Positions 52,280 to 64,000 of a stretch of 64,000 nucleotides of DNA are shown here, piece by piece. The position numbers and the translations under genes were made by a program. Under the pieces are notes generated by a model. It saw only the letters and a program-made list of their open reading frames with translations, was not told the origin of the DNA and did not search any database. Positions within the stretch are counted from its first letter, which is position 1. Each line of letters begins with the position of its first letter. Source of the stretch: Ananas comosus (taxonomy: Eukaryota > Streptophyta > Magnoliopsida > Poales > Bromeliaceae). Location of the stretch: assembly GCF_001540865.1 (NCBI RefSeq), contig NC_033632.1, forward strand, positions 8,800,516-8,864,515, in the 5' to 3' direction.

Positions 52280-54745
52280 TGTTAGGAAGTGAATTCTCGA
52301 AACTCGAGGATTAGACTTCGATTAGAATCGACTAGTTGTCGAGTGCGTAGGCTTCGGAAAGTCCGAAGGTGATTATGATGCATAAAGTGCATTAAGGAAG
52401 GGTCCGCGAGAGCACCAAGTGCAAAACTTGCACTGGAGCAGAAATGCTCTCGGGGACCGATCCCTGGCAAGGAGGGACTGGTCCCATCAGGCTGGGTTGC
52501 GGAGGTCTCTGATGAGACCGGTCCCTGGCAGGCAGGGACCGGTTCCCGAAGGACAGCCCAGCGAGAATAGCCGAAATTTGGCTAAGTCCCGAGAACCCAA
52601 CTCTCGGGAACCGGTCTCTCGAGTGAGAACCGGTCTCCCGGGGACCGGTCTCTCAGGTAAGGACCGGTTCCCGAACGCGAAAACCCCTCTGCTCGAAATG
52701 GCAGCCTTCGGGGACTGGTCTCCCCGAGCTGGGACCGGTCCCTCACTGCGAAAATGCCCAAAGAGGGCTGGTTTGAAGGATGAAAAGTTGAGGGGGCTAT
52801 TTGCAAAATGGCCTTTATCAGAGGCTTGGGGCTCCTCTCTCCCTCTCATTTGCTCTCTCTCCCTCTCACACTTTTTCCCTCTCTCTCTAGAAAGAAAAGA
52901 AGGAGAAGAAGAAGGAGAAGAAAGAAAGGAAGGAAAAGAAGAAGAAGTGGAAGGAGAAGTCCAAGAAGAAGAAGAAGAAGGTCTTCTTCCCTCTCTCCTT
53001 CAAGCTAGGGCAAGCTTGGAGCTGGGCTTAGAGGTAAACTCCAGACCCACTCATGGTAGATTTCTTAGGATTGGGTTTTATTGCTTAGAATTGGTTCAAA
53101 TGGAACCTAGAGGAGATGAATAGGTGGTTCGGGCTCGCAATCGAAGCTCGCACCACGGATTTCTTCTCCGTTGCCATTCTAGGGCACGGAATTGTGGATT
53201 TTGGAAATATAGGGTTTTGATCTAATCTATTAGGTCGCAAACCTAATTGCTAGGTCTCTGAACGCGTCGGCGAAGTCGGTTTCTCGATCCGACGAGCGGG
53301 TGCGGAGAAATCGCCGAATCGGGCACTTGAGGGCTCGCTTCGCCCCGAGGAGTTGAAGCGGCGTGCAAAGACTGCAGCGTCGAGTTTTCTATCATCGCGG
53401 CATCACCAAGAGGTGGGTGGTGTCCATCCCGAAGCAATTGAGCTCCCTTCTATGTCTTAATACATGTCGATTCTTGGATCTTGTATTATTGCATTATAGG
53501 ATGATTGTGCATCGCCTTTCCTTATACTTTCCTTGATGATATCGTAGCATGTATTGGATACTGACATAGTGGATTGATAAGGATTGGGTCGAGACTTGTG
53601 AATCCTATAGTGCAGAGAAAGTGATGGGCTCAATGGTTGGTCTAATGATGAACAAAGAACAAGTGGCATCTAGTCAATAGTAAACAATGGACGAGTGGCA
53701 ATTTAGTTGATAGTGTATAAGAAAACAAGTGATGCATGTTAAACTTGGTGTATACGACGCCTATGGACTATATGATGATTGTAACCCTAGAGGATAGGGT
53801 ATTCTCGAGACGAGGATTGGATCATGCTCACGGTCTGTTTTTAAATCTTGTGATGGAAGCCCCACACAAGTAGTGCGCTCCGGAGTTGGTCACGTGGGAT
53901 TGCCTATTTTGGGTCCAAGGGATTGCCTATTTTAGGCCTCGGCAGACGGTCTCGGTTCGTAGTGCGAGTTGACCCTCCCTACCTTCGAGATGGCTAGTGA
54001 GCAGTAGGCTCCTTCAGGGAAGCCACGAGATTAAGAAACAAGTAAATGAGATTGATGAACGGGTAAATAGCTTTACCTTTGGGCATGATAATGGGTTAGT
54101 TGTTTATCTATTTCATTGTACATGCATTCATATATTTATGATTGGGCATAGTAGCGTAGCTTTACTTCTGTCATTTACCGTTTTCCTTATCTATCTATCT
54201 ATCGGTATATCTACTTTTGCCTGCTTGGACCTAGTGGGGAGATCGGCGGAGTCGGCGGCCGAACCCACTGGGAACTAAGGAAGTTAGTTCTCACCCCCAT
54301 TTTACTACAGGGCCGAGCGCGAGTTCACACGGCGAGGATCGCGGTAAGGGCCTAGCGCCCTAGTTGCATTAGCTACCTACCTTTTGCATTAGCTTTACCC
54401 TGTATTATGTTTGAGAGTAGTTGTTGTATAGGGTGAGGTTTGAGTGAATGTACTTATATTTTGGAAGTTGTAAAAGATGTAATTAAATGTATTAAGTTAA
54501 ATGAATACAAAAGATAGCATCTTCTCTCTTTATGTACTTGTATCTTTCATACTTGTATCTTGCTCTCGTCTTGCTAGCACTGGTGGTGCTCCTTATGATC
54601 GTGTATTCATGAATTGATTCCTAGGTAAATTCTTATACATGATCTGTTGGTTAGCCTAGGGCGGACAGGGGAGGTCCTGTCCGTTCGGCGTCTGTTCGAC
54701 GCGCCCGGAGCCGGACCAAATTGGTAGCGGTCTCGGGGCGTGACA
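52280..54745 (+). mobile_element. Solo LTR S3, mosaic of S and B families
   Basis: TGTTAGGAAGTG...GGGGCGTGACA, 2,466 bp, perfect TSD GAGAG (52275-52279, 54746-54750). The ends match S2, but about 53750-54370 is nearly identical to B-family solo LTR 42410-42990. Palindrome array at 52447-52742, CT-rich leader, donor at 53034, hairpin at 54272-54290. Confidence 0.9.
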
Positions 54746-55589
54746 GAGAGAGAGAAACTCTCATTTCTCTCTCTAAATCTCTCCCAAAATGGATGGATTT
54801 GGTGGAGATTGAAGCTTGGAGGTGAATCGCCTTCGTCTTCTTCATCTTCTCCATGGTTTGGAGCTTATTTTGAGGTGAGCTTCTTGAGCCCTCTCATGGT
54901 AGATCTTCAACGCTTTGTTTATAATTCATAGAAATGGTTTATTTGGAATCCTATGATGCTAAATAGAGAATTAATGCTTGAATCATGAAGTTATTTGGTG
55001 ATTTCTTGCATAGTTGTAACCTAGGCTCCAAAATGCAATTTTTGCTAGGAGATGGGTTTGATCTAAATTGAACCTATATAAACCTAATTGCTAGGTAAAC
55101 GAACGCGTTGGCGAAGTCGGTTCGGCGATCCGTCGAGCCGTTGCGAAGTTATTAAAGAAACGGATGTTTAGGCTTTGTTTCCGCCGAGAGGGCTGAGGCG
55201 ACGTCGTAAAACTATAGAAATGGATTTGAGGCACCGTGGCACATAACCGAGAACCTATAATTTTCGGGGCTGCGAAGCGGAGCACGGTTGAGGCGCAGTT
55301 GCGATATCGGGCCGTGCTGGATACGGGTGCCGGGGGAGGCCGATTGCAAGTGTCGACAAGCAATCGGAACGCGAATCGAGGTGGGTTGTGCTTACCGAAG
55401 CGACTAGGTCGCCTTTATGTCTAAGCGAATTAAGAATTCGTGTTGATGCATATAAGTGTTAAACAATGCATGTTAATGTAAATGCTAAGTAGAAATGCAT
55501 AGTGAGCAAGTTACATAATGCTAGTAATGCATGATAATAATGTAATGCTAGTAATGCATGATATGATGTAAATGCTAAAATAGATGCAT

Positions 55590-55620
55590 ATAAAAGATTA
55601 TATATATATATATATGCATG
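55590..55620. repeat. TA dinucleotide microsatellite
   Basis: TATATATATATATATAT inside the F LTR, in a region of many ATGCATG words. Confidence 0.7.
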
Positions 55621-57273
55621 TAAACTAGAAGGATGCATGTAAATATAATGCATAGAATGAAATGCATGTTGATAACATATTCATGTAGAAATGAATGTTA
55701 GATAAAGTGCATACTAATATAAGATATTATGCTAGATTTATGAAACATGAACTTGGTTGATAACTCTAGCTTGATTAGAGAAATGACATTGGAAAATAGG
55801 ATTGTATAATTGTAACACTCGGTATGGACAGGTAGCATGTGAACTAGATCGAGTGGCATCTAACCTAGTGTTAATAAACATAGGTCAGACATAGTGATGT
55901 TGAACCTAGTGTCAGTGAACATAGGTTGAATTAGTAAACCTAGAGTTTGATAACCTAGATTGTGGAGTATAGTGGTAGCAGCCACTAGGATGTTTTAGGT
56001 CGACAGCATAGGGTTAGTTATGGACCCTCAACCTGTGGAAGTGGATTCCGGAATCCCAGGACCTGTGATTACCTTGGTATCAAGGCTAGGGCGTGTGCGA
56101 CGACTTCGCCGCCGAGGTTGATACCAAGGATGGATTGGGGGTGAATGTGTAGAGATCACTGCCCGGGGCTTGAACCATTGTCGTGGCATGTGCGACGATT
56201 TCGCCGCCGGATGGTTAAGCCAGTTTATGGATTATACCGCTGAATAGACTTAAGCCATTGTTGGGTGAGGTGCGATTTGTTCGCTGCCAGATGGCTAAGT
56301 CAAAGGACTTGAACCAGTGTTCGGCGTGTGCGACGACTTCGCTGCCAGCTGGTTAAGTTTTAGAAGGCGGCCAGTGTGCGGACTATCCGCAAATGATTGA
56401 CTCGAGGCCGAGTCGGGTGGTTAGCTTGATTAGGTTAATAGAAACCTTATAAGCCAGTGATAGAGGTAAAAGCTAAGGTATTAGAGGCCTTAGAAGCTTG
56501 AGTTGAACTTGAATTGCGAAACTAAGGTAGTAGAAACCTTAGAGTCAAATAACATGAGCTATGATTAGCAGAGTTAAATGTAGAATCAATAGATCTACTG
56601 AATGGTTGCTTGATTGCATAGAACTGCATAATATTCATATTGCACGTTGTGAGGCATGTTATCTGTTAGTTGCTTATTAACATTATGATTTATATATCTA
56701 TAGATGTTTTTGGACTAACATGATTGCAGTGCCTCCTTGGACCTTTTGGTCGAGCTTTTCCCTTGGGTGGCCATACCCACTCGGAACCATGGAGTTGGTT
56801 CTCACCCCACGTTGTTTTGGGGTGTTACAGGTTCGCACGTGAGCTGCGTGGCCGTGCGGCGGCGCGAGGAAAGGGCGTAGCTCCATAGATAGCGCCATAC
56901 CCAGAGACCAGAGCTAGGAGTACCCCGTCGACGTGGCTAGGGGTATAGAAAATGAAAAGAGCACAATGTATCAATTTGTAGATAAGTTTGTAATAACTAG
57001 ATTGTATTTGGAGGAAAGCAAATGAGAATTGTGATGTAAAACCAATGAATGTGAATATATGTAATAACATAGGATGTGATATGTTGTTGATACCGTCCTT
57101 ATGCAATCTGTTTGTTAAATACTGTTCCTGGTTGGAACCATTGTATTGTATTGATTGCGATGCCTTGAATGTACAGGGGAGACTCTGTCCGTAGTACAGG
57201 GAAAACTCTGTCCATTCGGCGCTGTCGACGCCGCGACCTCGGCAAAATAGGCGGGTGGTTGCGGGCTGTAACA

Positions 57274-57629
57274 GGAGGTCCCTCTAGGACCGGTCCCATG
57301 CAGGGAGAGACTGGTCCCCGAAGCCGAAATGCCCATTTTGGGCTGTTGCGTGAATGGCATTGTTGAGGGTGTTTTCAGTAATTTTGCACTTATGAGAGTG
57401 TATAGAGAGGTGTGATGGGTTATTTTCTTCTCTCATTCACCCTTGCAACCCTAAAACACAAGCTCTCTCTCTCTAAACTCTTCTCTCTCTCTCTACAAGG
57501 GTGGGTCTAGGAGGGGGATTAGTGGAGGTTGAGGCAATGAGAAGACTCATCATCATTTTCTTCTTCTTCCTCACCATTGGAGGAGCTTGGTTGAGGTAAG
57601 GTCATTGCCTTTTAATGGTGGATCACTAG
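57274..57629 (+). mobile_element. LTR G, continued (B-family leader region)
   Basis: GGACCGGTCCC remnants (57283-57320), GGGCTGTTGCG, TTTTGCACTTATGAGAGTGT, CT-rich leader and TTGAGGTAAG donor (57596), as in the B-family LTR. It stops at ATCACTAG where LTR H begins. Confidence 0.7.
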
Positions 57630-59493
57630 TGTAAGATATCGAAATTTGACGATGTTGGCTAACTTTGGCCAAATGGGCCAAAGTGGGCGATTAAACGATT
57701 TGGACAAGTTCCATTCGGCGTTCCGACAAATTTGGAAGAGCAAAAATGAGTTCTAAAGGTGTTGGAATGGGTTTGACATCGATCGGCGCGAAGTGGAGCC
57801 GAAACAAAGTTAAAACAGCATTCTGGAGCTGCTGTACCGGTACAAGGGTGATGGCTGTACCGGTACAGTCATCGCAGCAGGCTGCGTAGCTCTCGGGTTT
57901 GAGGGCTTCAGGTGTTGTACCGGTACAAGGGGCTTGTACCGGTACAAGCTCTGCGAAACTGAGAACCCGAGCTCTCGGGTTGCGCTTGGTCTGGCTGTCT
58001 CCCAGACCTTGTACCGGTACAAGGTCCCGTGTACCGGTATAAGGGCACACGAACAGCAGGACTGTTTTGGAAAGATGGTAAATAGAGGGGCTTTTTGGCA
58101 TTTTGTTTCAATAGAGGACTTAAACACCTCTCTCTCAGCCTCTCTCTCTCCTCAGCTCACTCTCTCTCTACTCTCTCTCTCTCTAGCCGAATAGAAGGAG
58201 AAGAAGGAGAAAAGGAAAAGAGAAGGAAAAAGAAGGAAAAAGAGAGGAAGAAAAGGAAGGAGAAGAAGGAGAAGAAGGAGAAGAAGGTTTGGGAGCTCTT
58301 CTTCACCTCATCCTTGGCCTAGGGCTTGCTTTGGAGCAAACCCCTTTCATGGTATCTTGGATTTTTATGAGGTTTGGTGGGTTTTAATGGTTCAAATAGA
58401 ACCTCTTGAGTTTAGAGAACATGGATTTAGCTCACATTGAAGCTATAATTCATAGCTTCTCATGAATCCTAACCATAGGGTTAGATTTTGGGGATTTTGC
58501 AAATATTAGGGTTTGATCTCTTTTGAGGGGTTAGAAACCTAATTCCTATGCTTATAAATGCGTAGGCGAAGACGGTTCGTCGATACGAGAATCGAGCGCG
58601 AAGATATCGCCATTTGAACTGCTAAAGGGTTAAAGCTAACCCAACAAAAATTAAGCGGCGACAAGACAAGCACGAGAGCGCGTCTCGGAGTGTTTTCGGC
58701 ATCACCTAAGGTGGGGGAGTGCCATCCCGAAGTCATCGGGCTACTCATTATGTTTAAGTTTAAATACGACCAAGTTGCATATTGTGCATGTTCTTATAGG
58801 GTTAAAGATTAATTATATTGCTTCAAGTTGCATGCTAGTAGCTATAGATATGGTTGATTGAATGAATTATAAACTAGTATGCATGAGATTAAATGATAGA
58901 GCTTAACGATGAGATTCAACCCTATATGAGATGATTAGAACTTATAATGTTAAAGAACTAACATTGTTGATGAGTTTAAATGACGAGTGGCATCTAGTTA
59001 GAAAACTATGACTGAGTGGCATATGTTTGATATTTACTTGAGATGATCTTATTAGTGTGGTTGAGACACTATGAGATTGGGTACAAGAACTTATTGATCG
59101 ATGCTAATATTACCCTCAAAGGGTTGAGGTTGCTCGTGAGTTGATCACGCTCACATTGCCTGTCTGCGCTTGGTGGGGTCGCTCCCCTCAAGTTGTGCGC
59201 TCCGGAGTTGGTCACTAGAGAGGCAGCCTGCTTGCTGCTCGGATAGCCACTTGTTATCCGCAGGCATACTCGGGGATAGTCCAGTTAGGCATCCCTCGGA
59301 GGTTGACATGTGAGCCTTGCTTGCAAACCTTGTGTTCACTTGGGGATTGGGTTACCCATTGAGTCTTACCCATGATTGATGTTTATAGTAGCTATTCATT
59401 GTTCATAGTAGCTCATTTGCTTTCCTATTAGCATGTTTTATAGCTTACTACGATAGCTGATGTAAATGTTCATAGTTACTTACTTACCCAGCT
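57630..59493 (+). mobile_element. LTR H, first about 1.86 kb
   Basis: Begins TGTAAGATATCG. Carries an array of CTTGTACCGGTACAAG palindromes (57833-58043), CT-rich leader (58125-58190), then the shared 'GACGAGTGGCATCTAGTT' and 'GGGGTCGCTCCCC' modules. Cut by element K before the hairpin module. Confidence 0.75.
57833..58043. repeat. GTACCGGTAC palindrome array in LTR H
   Basis: Six copies, the longest with CTTGTACCGGTACAAG arms. Confidence 0.85.
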
Positions 59494-62113
59494 TGTCACG
59501 CCCCGCGACCGCTACCAATTTGGTTCGGCCCGGGCGCGTCGAACAGACGCCGGACGGACAGCACCTCCCCTGTCCGCCCAAGGCTAACAACAAGATTGTG
59601 TACAACAAGTCCCCAGGAAAATGACTTGAATACATACACAATCGATAATTGCAACGAGAGCACAATCAGTGCAAAACAGCCAAGAGCAAGATACAAGTAT
59701 TGAACATACAAGTAATGATAAAGAGAGAGCATCTATCTATTACATTCATTCAGCCTTTATAATACAATTTGATTATACATTGAACTTCCGAAACATACTA
59801 TAAAGCTTACATCTTCCAAAGATAAACATTAGTTTACATTTATCTCAAAATACCTCACATCCTATACATCATCTACTCTCAAAGCATAAAAGGTGACTCT
59901 AATGCAGAAATAGGAAAGTAGACTAATGCAACTAGGGCGCTAAGCCCTTACCGCGATCCTCGCCGTGTGAACTCGCGCTCGGCCCTGTAGTAAAATGGGG
60001 GTGAGAACTAACTTCCTTAGTTCCCAGTGGGTTCGGCCGCCGACTCCGCCGATCTCCCCACTAGGTCCAAGTCGGGCACAAGTAGATAATCGATAGATAG
60101 ATAGATAAGGAAAGCGGTAAAAGACAGGAGTAAAGCTACTCTACTATGCCCAATCATAAATATATGAATGCATGCACAATGAAATAGGTAAGCAACTAAC
60201 CTGTTATCATGTCCAAAGGTGAAGCTATTCACTCATTCATTAACCTCATTTACTTGTTCATTAATCTCATGGCTTACCCGAAGGCTCGCCTACAGCTCAC
60301 TAGCCATCTCGACACGTAGGGAGAATTCACTCACACTACGGACCCAAGACCGTCTGGCGGGGCCAAATAGGCAATCCCTGGCGTGACCAACATCCGGAGC
60401 GCACTACTTGTGTGGGGCTTCCATCACAAGATTTAAACAGACCGTGAGCATGATCCAATCCACATCTCGAGAATACCCTATCCTCTAGGGTTACAATCAT
60501 CATATAGTTCATAGGTTTCATATACACTATGACTCACATATGTCACTCGTTCTTTTGTTTACTATCAACTAGATGCCACTCGTTCTTTACAAGTTTCCAA
60601 TGCAATAGTCAACTAGATGCCACTCGTTCTTTACAAGTTTCCAATGCAATAGCCAACTCATTACTAAATTCCCATCCACACTTATCATCTCATTATAGGG
60701 TTCCACATCACATATATAGACCTCAAGCATGCTAGATATAAGTACTAAGCCAAATACATTATTCTACCAAAGAACATGCAAGGTATAGAACCAAACCCTC
60801 ATTTATCACCCTATAATGCAAGATGTCAATATGCAATTTGATCAATATAAACTTAGACATAAAAGGGAGCCCGATTGCTTCGGGATGGACACCACCCACC
60901 TTTTATAGCGTTCCGATTGCTCGTCGTCACTCGCAATCGGCCTCCTGCGGCGCACGCCGCACGGCTCGACCCCAACTGACGCGCGACTGCCAAATGGCCT
61001 CCTATCCGCGATCCGTCTGTTCTGGAGTTTATTCCCCGACACCACGATGCTACGATTCCATTTCCATGATTTTTTGAAGCTTTCGCCGCGAGCTGCGGCA
61101 ATCTGTACCTTAACGGCTTCGATCCTCAATATCTCCGCGTACACTCGTCGGATCGCCGAACCGAGCGCACCGTTGCGTTCGTGGACCTACCAATTAGGTT
61201 TATATACAACCAATTTAGATCAAACCCATCTATTTGCAAAAATAGCATTTTGAGCCCTAGATTTGCTACTATGCAAAAATCCACCATTAAACCCTTGGAT
61301 CTAAGCATAATCCATCTCATTAGCATCTAGGAAGGCTACTAAACCCATTTCTAAAGCATTTAAATCACACCCTAGAGATCTACCATTGAAGGGGTTAGCA
61401 AGCTTACCTCTTAAGCTAGCACAACGGAGAGGAGAAGATGAGAAGATGAAGCTCCACCTTGTTTGCTTCCTTCTTCACCATCTTCTTCTTCTTCTTCCTC
61501 CTCTTCTTCTTCTCTTCTCCTCTTTCTTCTTCTCTTTCCTTTCTTCACGTTTAGAGAGAGAGAGAGGTGGTGTTAGAGTGAGGGAAATGAGAGAAAGAGA
61601 GAAAGAACCCTCTCTATACACTCTCATTAGTGCAAAATTGCATAAAAATCCCTCAACAATGCATTTCTCGCAACAGCCCAAAATGGGCATTTTCGCGCTC
61701 GGGGACCGGTCCTTGCGGTGAGAGACCGGTCCCTGAGAGACCGGTCCTTGCGGTGAGAGACCGGTCCCCGAAGGTCCAGAACTCAGCCTCAAGGACTTAG
61801 CCAAATTTTCAGCTTTTTCACCGTTTCTTCTCCGTTTTCGCCCGTTTTCGCTCGTTTGACCTCCGATTCGTTTCAAATCGAACCAAGACTCTTCAAACAT
61901 GTTTTCAAGCATGTTTTCATCATCTTTTCATCCACGCTAATGCCGGATTTAGCTCATGGCCCAACAAAGCCTTTCGGCTCCGTTTTAGCGCCTACGCGCA
62001 CCGAAGCGCCCGAATGCTTCCGGGCCTCACCGAACTTCACCGGAACCTTTCAAATGGTCTTCCAACCAAATGTACACCGTAACTTCATGATTTTAGAAGT
62101 CCGATACCTTACA
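59494..62113 (-). mobile_element. 3' LTR of element K (B family, minus strand)
   Basis: Complete 2,620-bp LTR matching 40861-43414 reversed. Its outer flank (59489-59493, CAGCT) is not repeated at 62114, and a polypurine tract follows at 62114, so it is the 3' LTR of an element that continues right. Confidence 0.88.
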
Positions 62114-62195
62114 TCCTCCCCTCCTTAATAAGAGTTTCGTCCTCGAAACTAACTCACCTCAAACCCAATTCACACCCTAATTCTCTTTATTGAAG
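62114..62195 (-). other. Polypurine tract and last internal block of element K
   Basis: On the minus strand AAGGAGGGGAGGA abuts the LTR, preceded by the GTTTCGAGGACGAAACTC block and an AATAAAGAGAATT block as in elements B and F. Confidence 0.8.
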
Positions 62196-64000
62196 TTCAC
62201 AAAAGGACCCCTGAACAACATGTGTTAGAACAACAATCGGAACCCGCCTGTCCCCTCCACGACAGGCAGGCCGCAGACAAGCTGCGCGGGCCCGGCTTGG
62301 TTTAACCATCGCCAGCGCCCCGCACTGTCTATTTCACCATAGTCTCTTTAATTCTCGTTCATTCTCGTTCATTTCGCTCTTCAGATCCTGACTGGATCCA
62401 CTGGGATCCTGCCACTTGGGATTCCAATATCCACGCACTCACTGCACTTGGATACGCGACACCGCCTTCAACTTAACTAACCCAGTTCAAAACATTTGGA
62501 GACTCTGCCTATAATCTCCATTTGAGTTCCACACCACATAAGAGTGGGTTCACACAAGTACAACCGCGCGCTGTTGTACTTTGGATCACTACTCTTATCC
62601 GTGGGAACATACTGAAAGCGGACTAAGCTCAGTGCAACAGATCATCAACGCTGCTCTAATTGCCCAATTCCACTAATTGGTTTAACAACGCAAAGTCCTC
62701 GATACCGTGGTTTCTCTGCGGGGCACTGATCTGGGTGAGACCGTGGTAGCGGGCTCCACGGGCTCGTCAGACCTAGACTTCTCCACGCTCTTAATGCTCG
62801 CGTCTACTGATGCGAATAGCCGCACTAAGTTGCGGTTCCTTCAGTCTAGCTCGCCGAGGTTCTCGAAAACCTCGCTGTTCACCGCTGCCGCCGGCACTGC
62901 TGTTGATTTCCGGTACCAGGCGGGCGCGGGAACCGAGTGCGCGGGTTGCGCGGACTCCCGCACTCGTAAAACCATCGAGGCCGCCGCCGCGTAGGGGACG
63001 TCCGATCACAGAGAGAACGCCGAAGCCCAGGATACTATGAGCTACGCCGTCGACCCCTTCATTCTGTCCTTGCGTTCCGCAAGTTCCTCTCACCTCACTT
63101 CTCTGCTGGAGCACCACCAAGCCCCCTTGTCAGATCAAGGTTTTTCCGGGGCTTCATGGTTTTCGCCGCCAGGTGATCTGTTCCTGGATACGCCACGCAC
63201 TAGACGCCACCTCTTGTAGCGCGCCCCTTAATATCCTTAGCCCGCCCCGCCACGGAGTTCACACCAGTTCGCCCTGTATACCGGGCAGTCACGCGCTTTC
63301 CTCACGGTGGACGGGGCAGTCAACGTAGGCGGAGTCTCTAAGTCGCTGTCAGACCACCTCAAAGCAGATGATGGCGGCATAGACGCCCCACACACTAAAC
63401 ACCTCCTAGGGTGGTCCGCGCCGCCACACGTGACGCTCTCCCTTCCACAAAAGCAACACCCGTCAGACCGGTGTACTTCATACTAACGGGGAACCTGCTA
63501 CCTGCTGAGGGCGGCTGTCGCAGCTGTAAGTGGAGAAGCCCTGTCTACCACCTACACGTCGGACACCGTGTCAGACCTCCCGACCCCCACCAGCTCGTCG
63601 GCCTCCTAAGTGTCCTCCGCGGTTCGCCGGGACCTATGCGCCGAGTACAGCTCCCTGGACGACGACAACCACTACAATGGCGTCCATACTAAATTAATTT
63701 CGTTAGTATGTAAGATAGTACTTCATCAACTCGTTAACATACGTAAACGAACACCAGAAAATGATAATAAATGTATAATCATATCATCTCTGGTCCTACG
63801 TCCAATCTCCTCAATGAGTCGTACGTATTCAGCACCACCATACAGCGGATGGATTTCTTTAACCACTAACCAGCCACGGCCACTCGACGACCACTGCTTG
63901 GCTCTCGCTCTGAGGGAAACCCCTAGATACGCAACATCTCACTCCTTCCCGTGTGGATCGGCATGCGACAAACATTTGTCAGCCGCTTCCACACCACCTT
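62196..64000. other. Probable internal region of element K, content not recognised
   Basis: GC-rich to about 63690, then more AT-rich. Open frames on the plus strand at 62707-62994, 63037-63219 and 63411-63692, and on the minus strand at 62791-63120, have no motif I can name. It departs from B's internal sequence after 62195, so it may be an unrelated internal region, a captured segment, or another insertion. Confidence 0.4.

Larger units (their letters stand above)
50319..57273 (+). mobile_element. Element F: 5'-truncated element with its 3' LTR
   Basis: Internal 3' region (50319-51689), collinear with reversed B (4366-5870), then polypurine tract and an F-type LTR. No gag or pol remains. 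It interrupts LTR G, with about 300 bp of G apparently lost at the left junction. One undetermined base is at 51509. Confidence 0.65.
51690..57273 (+). mobile_element. 3' LTR of element F (interrupted by S3)
   Basis: TGTAACATACCGG...GGGCTGTAACA; about 3.1 kb without S3. It has a short leader with an AC repeat (52250-52262), a GTGAGC donor at 54875, a repeated 'GTGCGACGA(C/T)TTCGCCGCC' motif (56094-56340), the hairpin as GGAACCA/TGGTTCT (56783-56801) and TTACAG at 56830. Confidence 0.8.

Noticed and set aside
62707..63692. Three plus-strand ORFs of 60-95 codons
   Set aside because: GC-rich DNA gives long chance frames; no motif, and they would be antisense to element K.

Overview
This is flowering-plant nuclear DNA. 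One split host gene, a VPS18 homologue on the minus strand, is buried in nested transposable elements (TEs). I see no bacterial genes, rRNA, tRNA or CRISPR. The GC-rich first exon of VPS18 and the very long Tekay/Del-type gypsy LTRs suggest a monocot. Pineapple is only a guess.

Host gene. Seven VPS18 exons lie at 48036-48201, 47662-47874, 47183-47322, 46993-47088, 46183-46250, 26068-26169 and 25713-25857. They join in frame with GT/AG borders and encode the first 310 residues, part of the N-terminal beta-propeller of a HOPS/CORVET tethering subunit. Intron 5 is about 20.0 kb of TEs. Intron 7 runs off the left edge through at least 25.7 kb of TEs. The remaining exons are outside the window.

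Left nest, 1-25010 (intron 7). A fragment of LTR family F holds a Tekay-like gypsy element D. D's 5' LTR is cut by the window edge and its 3' LTR is 21713-24536. D is interrupted by a reverse gag-only element B (1675-11833, TSD CGCGT), by a solo LTR S1 (12112-17137, TSD CTCGG) that contains a second solo LTR S2 (12874-15407, TSD TGAAT), and by a Tourist-like MITE (22797-23409, TSD TAA).

Middle nest, 26384-44895 (intron 5). A DNA-transposon-like repeat is split by a copia element (27041-44265, TSD GTTGT). The copia element is itself split by a degenerate gypsy element C (27550-37250) and a B-family solo LTR (40861-43414, TSD CAATT).

Right nest, 48338-64000 (upstream of VPS18). The 5' end of a Mutator-like element lies about 140 bp from the VPS18 start codon. 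It carries an array of nine 11-3-11 dyads, a GTTTAAAC palindrome block and a transposase N-terminus. It is followed by pieces of LTRs G, F (containing solo S3, TSD GAGAG) and H, then the 3' LTR of a reverse element K that leaves the window.

Most interesting signals. (1) All sufficiently complete LTR families share a covarying GAACYA/TRGTTC hairpin just before a YAG, and most share a GTRAG donor after a CT-rich leader with telo-box-like motifs; this looks like an intron carried inside the LTR. (2) Unrelated LTR starts carry arrays of CCGG-centred palindromes. (3) The MULE dyad array shows compensatory arm changes and lies in the VPS18 upstream region. (4) One LTR (S3) is a mosaic of two families. 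(5) Roughly the first 11.3 kb has an indel-rich error signature that stops abruptly inside one LTR, suggesting unpolished assembly.
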